A stretch of DNA of 64,000 nucleotides from Flavobacterium sp. 245 (GTDB lineage Bacteria > Bacteroidota > Bacteroidia > Flavobacteriales > Flavobacteriaceae). The DNA lies in contig NZ_SNXB01000006.1 of the NCBI RefSeq assembly GCF_004362055.1, forward strand, positions 124,001 to 188,000, in the 5' to 3' direction. Made by a program: the position numbers and the translations under genes. Under the pieces are notes generated by a model, which worked only from the letters and a program-made list of their open reading frames with translations, ran no database searches and was not told where the DNA came from. Positions 36,540 through 46,700 of this stretch are shown here, one piece after another. Position 1 is the stretch's first letter. Every line of letters starts with the position of its first letter.

Positions 36540-36908
36540 ATGTTGATAACCAAGGAAGAGAAAAAGGAAATTACTAAGCACATTAGTAAGATTGGTGGTT
36601 TTAATGAAAAAACTAAAGGCTATCATGCCGTTGAAAATTTGTTAATCTTGGGTGAATGGTCTTTTCATTGGTATGAGAAATCCTTCTGCATACAGAATGC
36701 AAGCTGGTTGCAACATATAGGTTTAGAGGTTGAGGTTTTAAGTGATGCGGTGAAAGTGTCAGATGAGGGTATTGAAAAATATTATATAAATGTGATGGGT
36801 CTTGTGCCGGAATTTCAACCAGTTGGCAATAATCTATCCGGAGGTGATAGAGGTTTAAGGGTTGGAAAAGAAGAAAGTAGTGGAACACAAACAGCCCATT
36901 ATGAATAA
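36540..36908 (+). CDS. Possible small protein of unknown function, 122 residues
   Basis: The start at 36540 (MLITKEEKK) is preferred over 36522. The product has a charged helical N-terminus and a beta-like middle (LGEWSFHWYEKSFCIQ). No family is recognised, there is no good leader, and the end overlaps the DUF421 start by 8 bases. The neighbouring genes on both sides are broken, so this too may be a fragment. Confidence 0.35.
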   Translation: MLITKEEKKEITKHISKIGGFNEKTKGYHAVENLLILGEWSFHWYEKSFCIQNASWLQHIGLEVEVLSDAVKVSDEGIEKYYINVMGLVPEFQPVGNNLSGGDRGLRVGKEESSGTQTAHYE

Positions 36909-37530
36909 GGATGATATTAAAATTGATGATTGGTATCGAATTTTATTTGGAGAAGCACCTCCAGAAATTATAGTTGAGGTAGCCATTAGAAGCATTATTT
37001 TATATATGGCATTGGTATTTGTCGTTCGGCTATTAGGAAAACGTACCAATTCGATATTAACTATAACGGAAAAGGCGGTATTCATTACACTAGGTGCCAT
37101 TGTTGCAATGCCAATGCACGGGCCAACTCACGGAATTGTGATTGGAGTAATAGTATTACTGACAATTTTGGTATTGCAGCGGAGTCTTACCAGAAACTTT
37201 TTTATAAGCAGAAGCTGGGAGAAGTTAATGCAGGGCAGGTTGCTACCCTAATTAAAGATTCAGTTATTGACATCGGACAGTTAGAAAAGCATTTTATTTC
37301 GAGACAGCAGTTATTTGAGCTTTTACGGGAAAAAGAGATAAGAAATTTAGGACAGGTTAAGAGTTTATATCGAGGACTGTGGTACACTCAGCATCTATAA
37401 ACATAAAGAGGTAAAGCCTGGTTTATCGATACTTCCTGTAAAAGATATAGATATTATTATAACAAAAGACGAGAGCCATAATGCCTGCACGTGGTGCGGA
37501 ACTGTTGTTGAAAAAGATTATAAAACAGTT
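36901..37530 (+). pseudogene. DUF421 (YetF-like) membrane protein gene with two frameshifts
   Basis: From the ATG at 36901 come the two N-terminal membrane helices of a DUF421 protein (IIVEVAIRSIILYMALVFVVRLLGKRT, then ITLGAIVAMP). After TRNFF the frame ends at 37251, but another frame carries on (YKQKLGEVNAGQVATLIKDS, QQLFELLREKEIRNLGQVKSLYRGL). A third frame carries the rest (CGTLSIYKHKEVKPGLSILPVK to CTWCGTVVEKD). These pieces together match the DUF421 cytoplasmic domain in order. The C-terminal end runs into repeat copy C at 37533. Confidence 0.75.
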
Positions 37531-37532
37531 TT

Positions 37533-37737
37533 CAGAAGTTTTTCCCTCTATGCATTGAAATCTCTTTGTGCCGGGTTTCGGCACAAAGAGATTTCATGCT
37601 ATCGTGGCCTAGGACTCCCGAGAAGCCCTCTTTTGTCTTGGAGAATTGATTTTTCTGCCCCAATTGTTTAGCTCTGATTAAGATATTAATCTTTGAGATT
37701 CCATTACTATCAAGTTACGGGATTTACTAGGAGATTA
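37533..37737. repeat. Intergenic palindromic repeat, copy C
   Basis: The core contains a palindrome (CTCTTTGTGCCG and CGGCACAAAGAG around GGTTT, 37562-37590), preceded by GAAGTTTTTCCCTCTA and followed by GCTATCGTGGCCTAGGACT. The right flank (GAGAATTGATTTTT, CAATTGTTTAGCTCTGATTAA, ACTAGGAGATTAA) matches copy A for about 120 bases. It abuts the end of the DUF421 remnant. Confidence 0.75.
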
Positions 37738-37846
37738 ATAATCTAATTTTGATTATATAAATTTATTGCAAATTTTGTTTAATGTATTTTTTATTTCTTT
37801 AAACATTTGTAAATTTAGTTCATATGTAAGTTTAAATACTAATCCG

Positions 37847-38149
37847 ATGGGAGAATATATAATATTGGTTGAATGTAAAGGATACTGTATCGATTTGCAT
37901 TGTATGTTCTCCTGTGTTGAGAATTTTTGCACAGTTGAGATTACTGATCCATTTGATCATACTTTTATAATTGAAATGGATGATGAGAGCCAAGTGTATA
38001 TTGAAGCAGCAAAATATATAGTAGATAAAGGCAAAATAGTCTCGATTATACCGCTGCTTGAAAAACACACGCGTAATTTTTTTCCAACCTATATTAGAAT
38101 TGAACAGATAAATAGACATTTGTTAGGATTGAGAAGGAATTGCCTTTGA
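37847..38149 (+). CDS. Small acidic protein of unknown function, 100 residues
   Basis: The start at 37847 (MGEYIILVECKG) was chosen because the longer frame adds an odd hydrophobic, Phe-rich leader. The product has beta-rich segments with four Cys residues in the first 40 positions (ECKGYCIDLHCMFSCVENFC), which could bind metal or form disulfides, then an acidic stretch and a basic C-terminal helix. No family is recognised. It is convergent with the large kinase fusion gene. Confidence 0.5.
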   Translation: MGEYIILVECKGYCIDLHCMFSCVENFCTVEITDPFDHTFIIEMDDESQVYIEAAKYIVDKGKIVSIIPLLEKHTRNFFPTYIRIEQINRHLLGLRRNCL

Positions 38150-38253
38150 ATCTCAATAAATTCTTCAGTTCAATGTTGGGATGTATATATAATATATGTT
38201 AAGGTACCCGTATTTATTTGCCCGATATGGTAACTTATAATGTAATAAGGATT

Positions 38254-38289
38254 AAAAAAAGGCGCCAATGTTGTCAGTTGGCACCTTTC
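38254..38289 (-). terminator. Terminator of the CheB-CheR-kinase gene
   Basis: On the minus strand, AAAGGTGCCAA and TTGGCGCCTTT pair with one mismatch around a 9-base loop, followed by a run of T. It lies about 80 bases past the stop at 38366. Confidence 0.7.
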
Positions 38290-38365
38290 CGATTAGGCAT
38301 ACATTGAATTTATTCACTGAACTGAGGTGGAATTTTATTCAGTACCTTTCATATTTCGTGATGTC

Positions 38366-41300
38366 CTAATTTTTTAGATCTTGTAAGGGAAGATAAATAA
38401 ACATCTTTGTTCCTTTATTGATTCTGCTTGATGCCTTTATAAAACCATGATGGTTATCTACAATTTTTTTCACAAGGGTGAGTCCAAGACCGCTGCCGCT
38501 ATATTCATTGTGATTGTGCAGCCTGTAAAAAGGATTAAAAATTCTGTCCTCGTAATCTTTGCTAAAACCCATTCCATTATCACTAACGCAGATTTTGACA
38601 TAAGTAATATCAGGGTTATCTACAAATTCGGCTATTTCCTCACTTGAAGGTTCTGCTGTTTCTATTCTAATTTCCGGCACAGCACCCTCTTTACTATATT
38701 TAATGGAGTTGGTCAGTAAATTGGTGAATAGCTGCTGGATTTGATGGGGTATTACCGTTAGCGCCGGAAGGGACGAAACAGAGACAACAGCATTTTTCTC
38801 TTTAATTGTTTCTTTGGTATTACTAAGGGTTTTCTTTAAAAGTAAATTTAGATCGGTCTTTTTAAATTCCTTATCCGTAAAATTAACTCTGGTATAATTG
38901 ATAAGATCGGTAATTAACTGGCTCATGTTTGAAGCTGAAAACACGATACGCTCCAGGTTATGTATAGTGGATTCAGCCAGGCTTTTATCACGGTCTAAGA
39001 TTTTTCTGGAAAACATCTGAATTTTACGAAGCGGTTCCTGAAGATCATGGCTGGCAGCAGCAGAAAAAATCTGCAGCTGCTCGTTGTTCTTTTGCAGTTC
39101 CTTGTTCTTAGACCTTAATTGCTCATTGGCAGCAGCTAGTTCTGTGATATCCTCAAGTGCCAGGAGAATCATTCCCTTGGGTTTGGAATCAACAATAAGG
39201 TTCGCGTTGACCATCATTGTTTTTTTGCCAATACCCGGACAGACAACATCCACTTTGTAATCTACTACCGCTTTATTTTCTGCCGATATTTTCAGGATAA
39301 GGTCCTTAAATTCAGCAATATCCCACTGACAGTTTCCGATTTCAAAAAAGCAGTGTCCCTCGGTTTGCGATTCTGTAGTTTGAAAGTATTTGTAAAATGC
39401 GGGATTGGCACTTTTTATTATGCCATCTTTATCAATAACAATAAGAGGCTCGCGCATAGTATTCACGATTGACTGCGCATAATTGCGCGCTGATACAAGC
39501 TGATCCTGACGGTCCATAAGCTCATCGTTTACACACATCAATTCCTCATTATTGGACTGCAGCTCCTCGGATGAAGCCTCAAGTTCTTCATTGAGGACCT
39601 GAAGTTCCTCACCGCTGCTGAGCAGCTCCTCATTGGTGGTCTGTAATTCCTCGAGTGCCGTCTGCTGTTCCTGGGTAATGCGTTTGATATCTTCACGCAT
39701 TTGGTCAAGCTCTTTTTCAAGCTCTATAATACGGTTATAATCAATATTATTTTTTATAGTTTTTTGCCCATACTGAGTCTCGGACATCAAATTCTTTTGA
39801 AAAAGAATCATAAGATAACACTCATCATTAGGAATTGTTACTATTTCAAAAGACACGCTATAATCCTGGTCTCTAACAAGGAGGTTCTCTTTACGGATAG
39901 GTTTTTTGTCTTTTTTTATTTTTGAAATGGCACCTTGAAGCATAAAGCTGATTTCCGCGCTTGCCATTTTTAGTATATTAAAATTGGACCTTCCAGCCGG
40001 CGGTGACAAAAACGGGCTTGTGTCCCCATGGAAATGTACAATCTCCAGCTGCTCATTTATGATGACACTTGACGGGGTATAGTTTGAAAGTAAAATTCCT
40101 GATGTTATTTTGTTAAAATCAGTTTGAGGGGGAACTTTAGCTATTTCCGTGATGGCTTGCTCAGCTACCTGTGCCGGTTTAAAAGCCTCAGGCACATAAC
40201 GAACGGGGCTGAATTTGCGTACATGGATCTTTTCCTGTTTTGCGATGCTCTCAAACAAATTTTCTGCGCTGCTTGTGGTTTCTGATTTACCGATCAATAA
40301 AAAACCCTTTTCTTTCAGGGAATAATGAATGGAGCCCAAGGCTTTATTTTGCAGCGTCTGATCAAAATAAATCAGCACATTGCGGCATGAGACCAGATCA
40401 ATCCTGGCAAAAGGAGGATCTTTTATAAAGTTATGTACCGCAAAAATGCACATATCACGAATCACTTTCTGAGCGTGATATTGGCCGTCTTTTTTAGCAA
40501 AATAATTCGCCAGTCTGGCCTCGGAGATTTGCTGGACATCCTGCGAAGAATAGATGGCGGCTCTGGCTTTTGCTATTGATTTCTCCGAAATGTCCGATGC
40601 AAAGATCTTTACGCGAATTTCACTCAGGCTATTCTCAGATAAATATTCATCAAGACATATAGCCAGTGAATAGGCTTCCTCACCTGTAGAGCATCCGGCA
40701 ACCCAGATACGCAGGGTATTGTTTTGGATGTTTTGGATCAACTCAGGAAAAACCAGATGGGGCAGCGATTCAAAAAAATGCTCGTCCCTGAAAAAGTAGG
40801 TAACGGGAATCAGAAAATCATTAAATAGCAGGTCCTGCTCTTCCTTGCTGTTTCGAAGTGCATTATAGTAGTCTCCTAGGGTTTGTTTCTGTAGGATAAC
40901 CATCCTTCTGGCAATGCGTCTTCTAATTGTGGGCTGCGTGTAATGGCCAAAATCATTTCCTGTTCTTAAAAAAATAAGATGGATGATCTGAACCAGGATT
41001 TGCTCTTCATCCTTAGACAAATGCTCTTCTTCGCTGTAGGCATGACTAGTGATATAACTGTTTCGGATATCAATTAATTTGGAAGGGATGGCTTTAGGCG
41101 CAAGCACAAAATCGACCGTATCAGCCTCAATGGCACTTTGGGGCATGCTTTTAAAACGTGTTGTCCCGGGATCCTGCGCGATTGTGGCGCCGCCTGCTTC
41201 CCTGATCTTTTTTAAACCGGCAGTCCCATCAAAAGCAGTGCCCGAAAGTAAAACTCCAATGGCAAAGCTTTTATGTACCTGGGCAAGCGATTCAAAAAAG

Positions 41301-41647
41301 ATATCAATAGCCTTATTTACTTTATCGCTGCGGTTTCTTTTATACAGTTTTAAAACTCCATCCACTGCAATTAGGTTATTGTTTTGCGGGATTACATAAA
41401 TGTGATCAGGGACAAGATGAATTTCATTTACAATCTCCTGAACTGGAAGGGCCGTATATTTTGACAGTATTGAACTGAGATTGCTCTGAAAGTCTGAGGA
41501 TAAATGCATCACGATGACATACGCCATTCCGGAATCTGCCGGTATCTTCGAGAGGAGCTTTTGATAAGCGTCAAGTCCGCCCGCAGAGGCGCCTATACCT
41601 ACAACAGGAAAGTTATTTGCTGTTTTATTTGTTTCTGAATCGCTCAT
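38366..41647 (-). CDS. CheB-CheR-PAS-histidine kinase fusion protein
   Basis: The start at 41647 gives 1093 residues; an extension upstream is not family-like. Domains in order: CheB methylesterase (about 10-190, GIGASAGG, MHLS and GTAFDGTAG), CheR-type methyltransferase (about 215-475, with AGCSTGEEAYSLAI and CRNVLIYFD), a long coiled coil rich in Glu-Glu-Leu repeats (about 640-720), a PAS domain (about 730-850), and a histidine kinase with H in SHDLQEPLRK near 865 plus N, DNGMGF and GSGLGL ATPase motifs. Such fusions occur in bacteria without flagellar genes. The target receptors are unknown. Confidence 0.92.
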   Translation of the reverse strand: MSDSETNKTANNFPVVGIGASAGGLDAYQKLLSKIPADSGMAYVIVMHLSSDFQSNLSSILSKYTALPVQEIVNEIHLVPDHIYVIPQNNNLIAVDGVLKLYKRNRSDKVNKAIDIFFESLAQVHKSFAIGVLLSGTAFDGTAGLKKIREAGGATIAQDPGTTRFKSMPQSAIEADTVDFVLAPKAIPSKLIDIRNSYITSHAYSEEEHLSKDEEQILVQIIHLIFLRTGNDFGHYTQPTIRRRIARRMVILQKQTLGDYYNALRNSKEEQDLLFNDFLIPVTYFFRDEHFFESLPHLVFPELIQNIQNNTLRIWVAGCSTGEEAYSLAICLDEYLSENSLSEIRVKIFASDISEKSIAKARAAIYSSQDVQQISEARLANYFAKKDGQYHAQKVIRDMCIFAVHNFIKDPPFARIDLVSCRNVLIYFDQTLQNKALGSIHYSLKEKGFLLIGKSETTSSAENLFESIAKQEKIHVRKFSPVRYVPEAFKPAQVAEQAITEIAKVPPQTDFNKITSGILLSNYTPSSVIINEQLEIVHFHGDTSPFLSPPAGRSNFNILKMASAEISFMLQGAISKIKKDKKPIRKENLLVRDQDYSVSFEIVTIPNDECYLMILFQKNLMSETQYGQKTIKNNIDYNRIIELEKELDQMREDIKRITQEQQTALEELQTTNEELLSSGEELQVLNEELEASSEELQSNNEELMCVNDELMDRQDQLVSARNYAQSIVNTMREPLIVIDKDGIIKSANPAFYKYFQTTESQTEGHCFFEIGNCQWDIAEFKDLILKISAENKAVVDYKVDVVCPGIGKKTMMVNANLIVDSKPKGMILLALEDITELAAANEQLRSKNKELQKNNEQLQIFSAAASHDLQEPLRKIQMFSRKILDRDKSLAESTIHNLERIVFSASNMSQLITDLINYTRVNFTDKEFKKTDLNLLLKKTLSNTKETIKEKNAVVSVSSLPALTVIPHQIQQLFTNLLTNSIKYSKEGAVPEIRIETAEPSSEEIAEFVDNPDITYVKICVSDNGMGFSKDYEDRIFNPFYRLHNHNEYSGSGLGLTLVKKIVDNHHGFIKASSRINKGTKMFIYLPLQDLKN

Positions 41648-41976
41648 TATGTGTAAGTTTAAGCCCATATAATAATGCAGCATCCAATTGGAATGCCAGG
41701 GTCAAAAATTATATTAGCCAGGTTACTAAAATTAATAATGCAATTGGCGAAAGCAGATTTTAAGGTTTCTGGATAAAGGTAAATATAAGCGAAATTATTT
41801 ACATTTCTTTATATTAAACTGGAATTAACTTACATAATATAAACTTTTTGTGTAAAATTTTCGGGAACGGGTGTAATAACGCGTCAATTATCTTTAATTG
41901 GCGCCTTGTATTTACGGTAGGGAAATTTCACAATATACTGATTGTTTATTATATCAAAGCAGGATGTTGTGATTTC
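41648..41976. other. Intergenic region with an imperfect GGCGCC hairpin
   Basis: This gap holds the fusion-kinase promoter. On the minus strand, GGCGCCAATTA and TAATTGACGCG pair imperfectly at about 41880-41906, probably ending the transcript of the truncated kinase at 41977. The same GGCGCCAA motif is seen in the hairpins at 30936 and 38254. Confidence 0.4.
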
Positions 41977-42562
41977 CTAGACAGTATCTCCTGTTTGTTT
42001 TAAAGGCAGTGTAACGATAAATTCCGCGCCGATATCTTTTTGGCCTAAAGCCATTATGCTGCCGCCATGCCTTAGTGCAATTTTTCGGCATAGCGTCACG
42101 CCAAGTCCGTTCCCTTCGTACTGATCTTTGGAATGCAGTCTTTCAAAAGCATTAAATATTTTTTCATAATGATCCGGGTCAAGTCCAATGCCATTGTCCT
42201 TAATGCTTATTTCAATAAACTCCCTTTGCTTATCCTTTATAATGAGGTGAGACAGGATGACCCGCGGCGGCTGGTCTGCTTTGGAGAACTTCAGGGCATT
42301 GTGTATCAGGTTATAGAATAGCTGGTGTATCAAAATAGGTGCCCCTTGTATATCGGGAAGCGCGTCCTTGATCAGTATGGCGCCTTTTTCATTTATGATA
42401 AGTTCCAGGTCAACTTTTATGTTCTCAATAATGTCATCAAGGCTTATCTGCTCTACGGGCTGGGTTTTCTTATTCAGGGTAGAATAGGCAAGGATGCCCT
42501 CTACAATGCTTTGCATTCTCTCAGCGGACTGATCTACCTTGAAAAGGTGTTTTACTGAGAAT
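41977..42562 (-). pseudogene. Truncated histidine kinase (C-terminal part only)
   Basis: A frame starting at ATG 42516 gives 179 residues with the kinase ATPase motifs (LIHNALKF, DNGIGL, GNGLGV). Kinase homology continues upstream of that ATG in the same frame (FKVDQSAERMQSIVEGILAYS, matching VDKIKDATSRMSKLIRDVLAYS of the kinase at 27875). It stops near 42562, where the winged-helix-like gene ends (stop at 42575). The phospho-accepting His box and all sensor domains are missing. It looks like a gene cut by an insertion or rearrangement. A product from 42516 would be an ATPase domain without its substrate His. Confidence 0.7.
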
Positions 42563-42574
42563 TTTAGTAAACTC

Positions 42575-42859
42575 TTAAACGGTGAAATAAATTATGCTCT
42601 TCTGATTTCTATTTCTCTTTGGAAGATAATTTATATAACCGTAATCATTTAGGTCTCTGATACATCTGTGATAGGTAACTGGGCCGCTTATTTTAGCAAT
42701 CTTCATAATTTCATGCCTATATGCTTTAATGGGATTAATATAGCCTGCAGCAGTTCTGAATTGTAGTAATGCCGCAAAAATTCCGATAGGGGTAATGCTA
42801 TTGCGCTGGTCTTTTTCTATTGCTTTGAAGAATTGCGTTAAAGGATTTAGCTGGTCCAT
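42575..42859 (-). CDS. Small winged-helix-like protein, 94 residues (paralogue of 49228)
   Basis: It is mostly identical or similar in sequence to the 95-residue protein at 49228 (for example HEIMKIAKIxGPVTYHRCIxDLNDYGYIN, NRNQKSIIYF). The pattern is helix-turn-helix plus a short beta wing, as in small DNA-binding proteins of conjugative elements. It probably regulates or binds DNA of the element; the target is unknown. It sits at the break of the truncated kinase and is followed upstream by repeat copy D. Confidence 0.6.
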   Translation of the reverse strand: MDQLNPLTQFFKAIEKDQRNSITPIGIFAALLQFRTAAGYINPIKAYRHEIMKIAKISGPVTYHRCIRDLNDYGYINYLPKRNRNQKSIIYFTV

Positions 42860-42916
42860 TACTCTTGTTATTTACTTGTGTTTTTTTTCTGAAATGGCGC
42901 CAAGAGGGCTTATTTT

Positions 42917-43025
42917 TAGGAGCTTTTTCCCGCTATCCGTTCCACCCGAGCGCAAGCGAACTGGCGAAGCAATCTTTTGTGCCGAACCCCGGCACAAAAG
43001 GATTTCCACTGCTATCGGGGCTAAA
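42917..43025. repeat. Intergenic palindromic repeat, copy D
   Basis: The core has AGGAGCTTTTTCCCGCTAT, an 11-bp palindrome (CTTTTGTGCCG and CGGCACAAAAG), and GCTATCGGGGCTAAAAA. Here the movable module (CGAGCGCAAGCGAACTGGCGAAG) is placed to the left of the palindrome (42946-42969), whereas in copy A it is on the right. The flanks beyond the core do not match other copies. Confidence 0.8.
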
Positions 43026-43166
43026 AAGGCAGGGTAGCAGAACAGAGATAAATCAATTTTGAAGCTCAGTAGAATAACAATAAAACTGCGTAATACAGTT
43101 TACGAACCTAGACCCGTATAATAAGTGAATAAACACTTCTAATTCTCCTTATCCCGAACAATTGTC

Positions 43167-43582
43167 TTATTTGAAAAATTTATATTCAGCCCCAAATTTC
43201 AATATGTTATCAGGGGTTGAGTTGGTTGGGAAAAAGCGCACAATTAAAGTGTCCCCCGCTTTTTTGCTGGTAATTTCAAAACCTCTTTCTTCTACAAACA
43301 TGGAATTATTGCCTACCCTGTCCACAATGTCTATTTTAGGGGGATTTTTTGAAACTTTAAAGATGAAATCACTATTGTCCTCAAATATAAACAGGCTTTC
43401 TTTCTTTTCGGCCTCAATATAATTGCCTGCTGTGGTATCTGATCTGATAATCTCACTGGCCCTAAATGGATTCAGGTTATAGTCTGTTTGCACCATCTTG
43501 TGGTATTTATATTTTGAAGTGCAGGAGATTAAAAGTGATAGCACCACACCACCAGGGCCGGTAATTTTTTTGTTTTGATCAT
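43167..43582 (-). CDS. Putative lipoprotein with a frameshift in its signal peptide
   Basis: From an ATG at 43582 the codons read MIKTKKLPALVV and then lose frame in a GT-rich stretch. Two bases fewer would join VLSLLISC, a good lipobox, to the open frame that continues to 43167. A GTG at 43547 could start a shorter product (MVLSLLISC) but would lack the charged signal start. The mature part (about 115 residues) has beta-rich segments, ending with GAEYKFFK. Function unknown. It may be a recent loss or a sequencing indel. Confidence 0.5.
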
Positions 43583-43710
43583 TGTTATATAGTTTTCAGT
43601 TACATTTTAACGGATCGGTTCAGTCTAAATTAATACATTTCCCTTTACCTGCAGCTATTACTGCAATTATAAAAAGGTAAACGGACTGTATTTTCGGACT
43701 CAAATATGCT

Positions 43711-46700
43711 TCAGTTTGCCATTTTATTTCTTGGCAGATTAATTTCATGTTCCTGCGGATAGGGTGCCCTATGGGTCATGCTTACATCTTCCTTGATTTT
43801 TTCATGAGTCGTGAACTGCCGGTCATCAGCATTGGAATAGCGTGGATCGGCAATGAAAGGCATCTTGGCCATTTTGGTCACGGTAATAGTGGGGAAGTGA
43901 TAATCTACTTCCACATGGCCCAGCAGCAAATAACAGCCGCCTCCCTGAAAAGGATACTCCTTAAGGCTTCCCGTGAAATGGGCCGTATCGAAGAGCTCTC
44001 CTTCGGCATCTATCCACGTGCCGAAATACATGGCGCCCATTTTGGTCGGCACGTGTTTTCTGGAGATCAGATAGGCCAACATTCGGACTGTCTTTTTATG
44101 GTGGTTTAAAAGGTCTTTGGCCATTACGTCACCCCGGAATTTGGTCTGCAGCAGATCAAAAGGGGAGCGCGATACAGGAAAACTTAAAAGCTCAATCTCG
44201 TCAAAGGCATCTTCAAAGGCAGAGCGTGCCAGCTCAGGCAATTCATATTCCTTTACTGGCTCCTCAAGGAGCATCAGGCTTCTGTTCTCCGGCTTGAAAT
44301 TCACCATGATAAGCCGGGCGATAACAAGCAATTGGTTTTTTGTCTTGCCCGTAAAACGAAACGCGCCAATGAAAATCAAAATCTGAATGCCCTCAATACC
44401 GATGGGAATCCGGTTAATAAAATCCTCCAGGGATTTATACGCGCCGTTTTGTTCACGTTCGGTTTGTATCAGTATAGCGATTTTGGATTCCAGGCTCTGC
44501 AGGTGCATAAAACCCAAATAAACATCCAAGCCGTAAAGGGTGGTTTCAAATTCGCTTTTGTTCACGCACGGATTGTGAATTTTAGCCCCTGACATCCTTG
44601 CTTCGTGTACATAAACTTCGGTGCGGTAAAAACCGCCCTGATTGTTTATGACCGCTACCATAAATTCGATAGGATAGTGAACTTTCAAATAAAGGCTCTG
44701 GTAGCTTTCCACGGCATAAGAGGCTGAGTGGGCCTTGCAGAACGAGTATCCGGCAAAGGACTCGATCTGACGGTAAATTTCCTCGCTGAGTTTATCAGGA
44801 TGCCCCTGCGCCTTACAGGAAGCAAAAAAATTGTCTTTCACTTTTTGAAGTGCCGCCTTGGATCTTCCTTTTCCAGACATGGCACGCCTGAGTATATCCC
44901 CGTCTGCGGCGGGAAGTCCCCCATAATGCAGGGCGATTTTGATCACGTCTTCCTGATAGACCATAATCCCATAGGTTTCCCCAAGCTGCTCCTGGAAAAC
45001 GGGATGGAAATATTCGAATTGATCAGGGTGGTTGTGGCGGAAAATATATTCCTTCATCATTCCGCTTTGCGCAACACCCGGACGAATAATCGAGGAAGCG
45101 GCTACAAGGGTCTTGTAATTGTTGCACTTCAGGCGGCGCAAAAGTCCCCTCATGGCCGGGCTCTCAATGTAAAAACAGCCGATAGTTTTTCCTATTCCCA
45201 AATACGCATTGCAGCTGGCTTCATTTTTTGAAATCGAGGTATCGCGGATATTCAGGCGGATACTCCGGTTTTTCTCAATCAGCTTCACGCTATCATCGAT
45301 ATGCCCGATCCCGCGCTGGCTCAGGATATCGAATTTTTCAAGGCCGATATCTTCGGCTATATGCATATCAAATAGCACAATTGGAAAACCTTTTGGGGGC
45401 ATTTCAAGCGGGGTGTAATTGGTAATAGGTTCTTCGGAGATCAGGATCCCGCAGGAGTGCATGCTTCGCTGATTGGGGTATTTCTCGAGCAGCATTCCAT
45501 ATTCCTGGACTTGTTTCACAACTTTATTGGTCGCATGCAGCTCCATCGGATTTTTAGCCAGCGCATCGAGTTCTTCCTTGGGAAGCCCAAAGACTTTTCC
45601 GACTTCCCGAAAGATGGAACGGTACTTAAATTCCACATTGGTGCCGCAGAAAGCCACATGATCATAACCGTAGCGTGAGAAAATGTATTCAAGAATAACA
45701 TCCCTTTCCTTCCAGCTCCAGTCAATATCAAAATCCGGAGGGCTTTTACGGTTCAGGTTCAGGAACCTTTCAAAGTACAGGTCCAATTCCAAAGGACAGA
45801 TATCGGTAATGCCCAGGCAGTATGCGATGATGCTGTTGGCACCGCTGCCGCGCCCTATATGCAGGAATCCCTGAGAAGTGCTGAAACGAATAATATCGGC
45901 TGTAATCAAAAAGTAGCCGCTAAATTCCAATTGCTCAATTACTTTGAGTTCCTTGAACATTCTGGATTTCGCCTCGGCATTATTTTTACCATAGCGCCAT
46001 TCCAGGCCCTGTTTTGCCAGAGAGGTCAAAAGGATCATATCATCCTTTTTGCTGTTGGTGTAAAATTTCTTGTTTTTGGGCGTATCAAAATCAAATTCAA
46101 AATGGCACCGCTCAATTATCTCGCGCGTGTTGGCAATAATATGCGGATACTGCTCATAACAGTTCACTATTCTTTGCTCAGGTACCATTATTTCGTAATC
46201 TTTGCAATAATCATCCACAGAAAGCCGTGATAAAATCAGGTTCAGATCTATGGCCCTGAGTATTTTGTGCAGGTTATATTCCTTTTTGCTGCGGAAGGTC
46301 ACCGGCTGGAGAACCACCATTTTTTCCTGTCTTGTTTTCCACTCCGACAAGACCAGTTTTTGGAGTTGCCCGGGACGAATTCCAATATATTCGTTTTCAG
46401 CAAGTGAGAGCGGAGCATTCTCCAGAGGATAAATTACAAAAACATCATTAAAATCAGGAGCTAAGAGAGGAAGGGAAGTTTTTTGATAATTGTGGCTTGT
46501 CAAAAAACGGTTCATCTCGCCAAGGCCAGATGCATTTTTGGCAAGGCCGATGTAGCGCAGCTCATGCTCAGAGCGAAATTCCATGCCCACCAAAGGTTTT
46601 ATCCCTGCAGCATCACACCCCTTTATAAAATCGTAAATTCCAGTTACCGTGTTAATGTCGGTAAGTGCCATAGCGGTAACCCCGCAGGCACTGGCATGAG

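Noticed and set aside
45859..46230. Plus-strand frames inside the polymerase genes
   Set aside because: They are antisense to well-supported motifs of the DnaE-type and Y-family polymerases.
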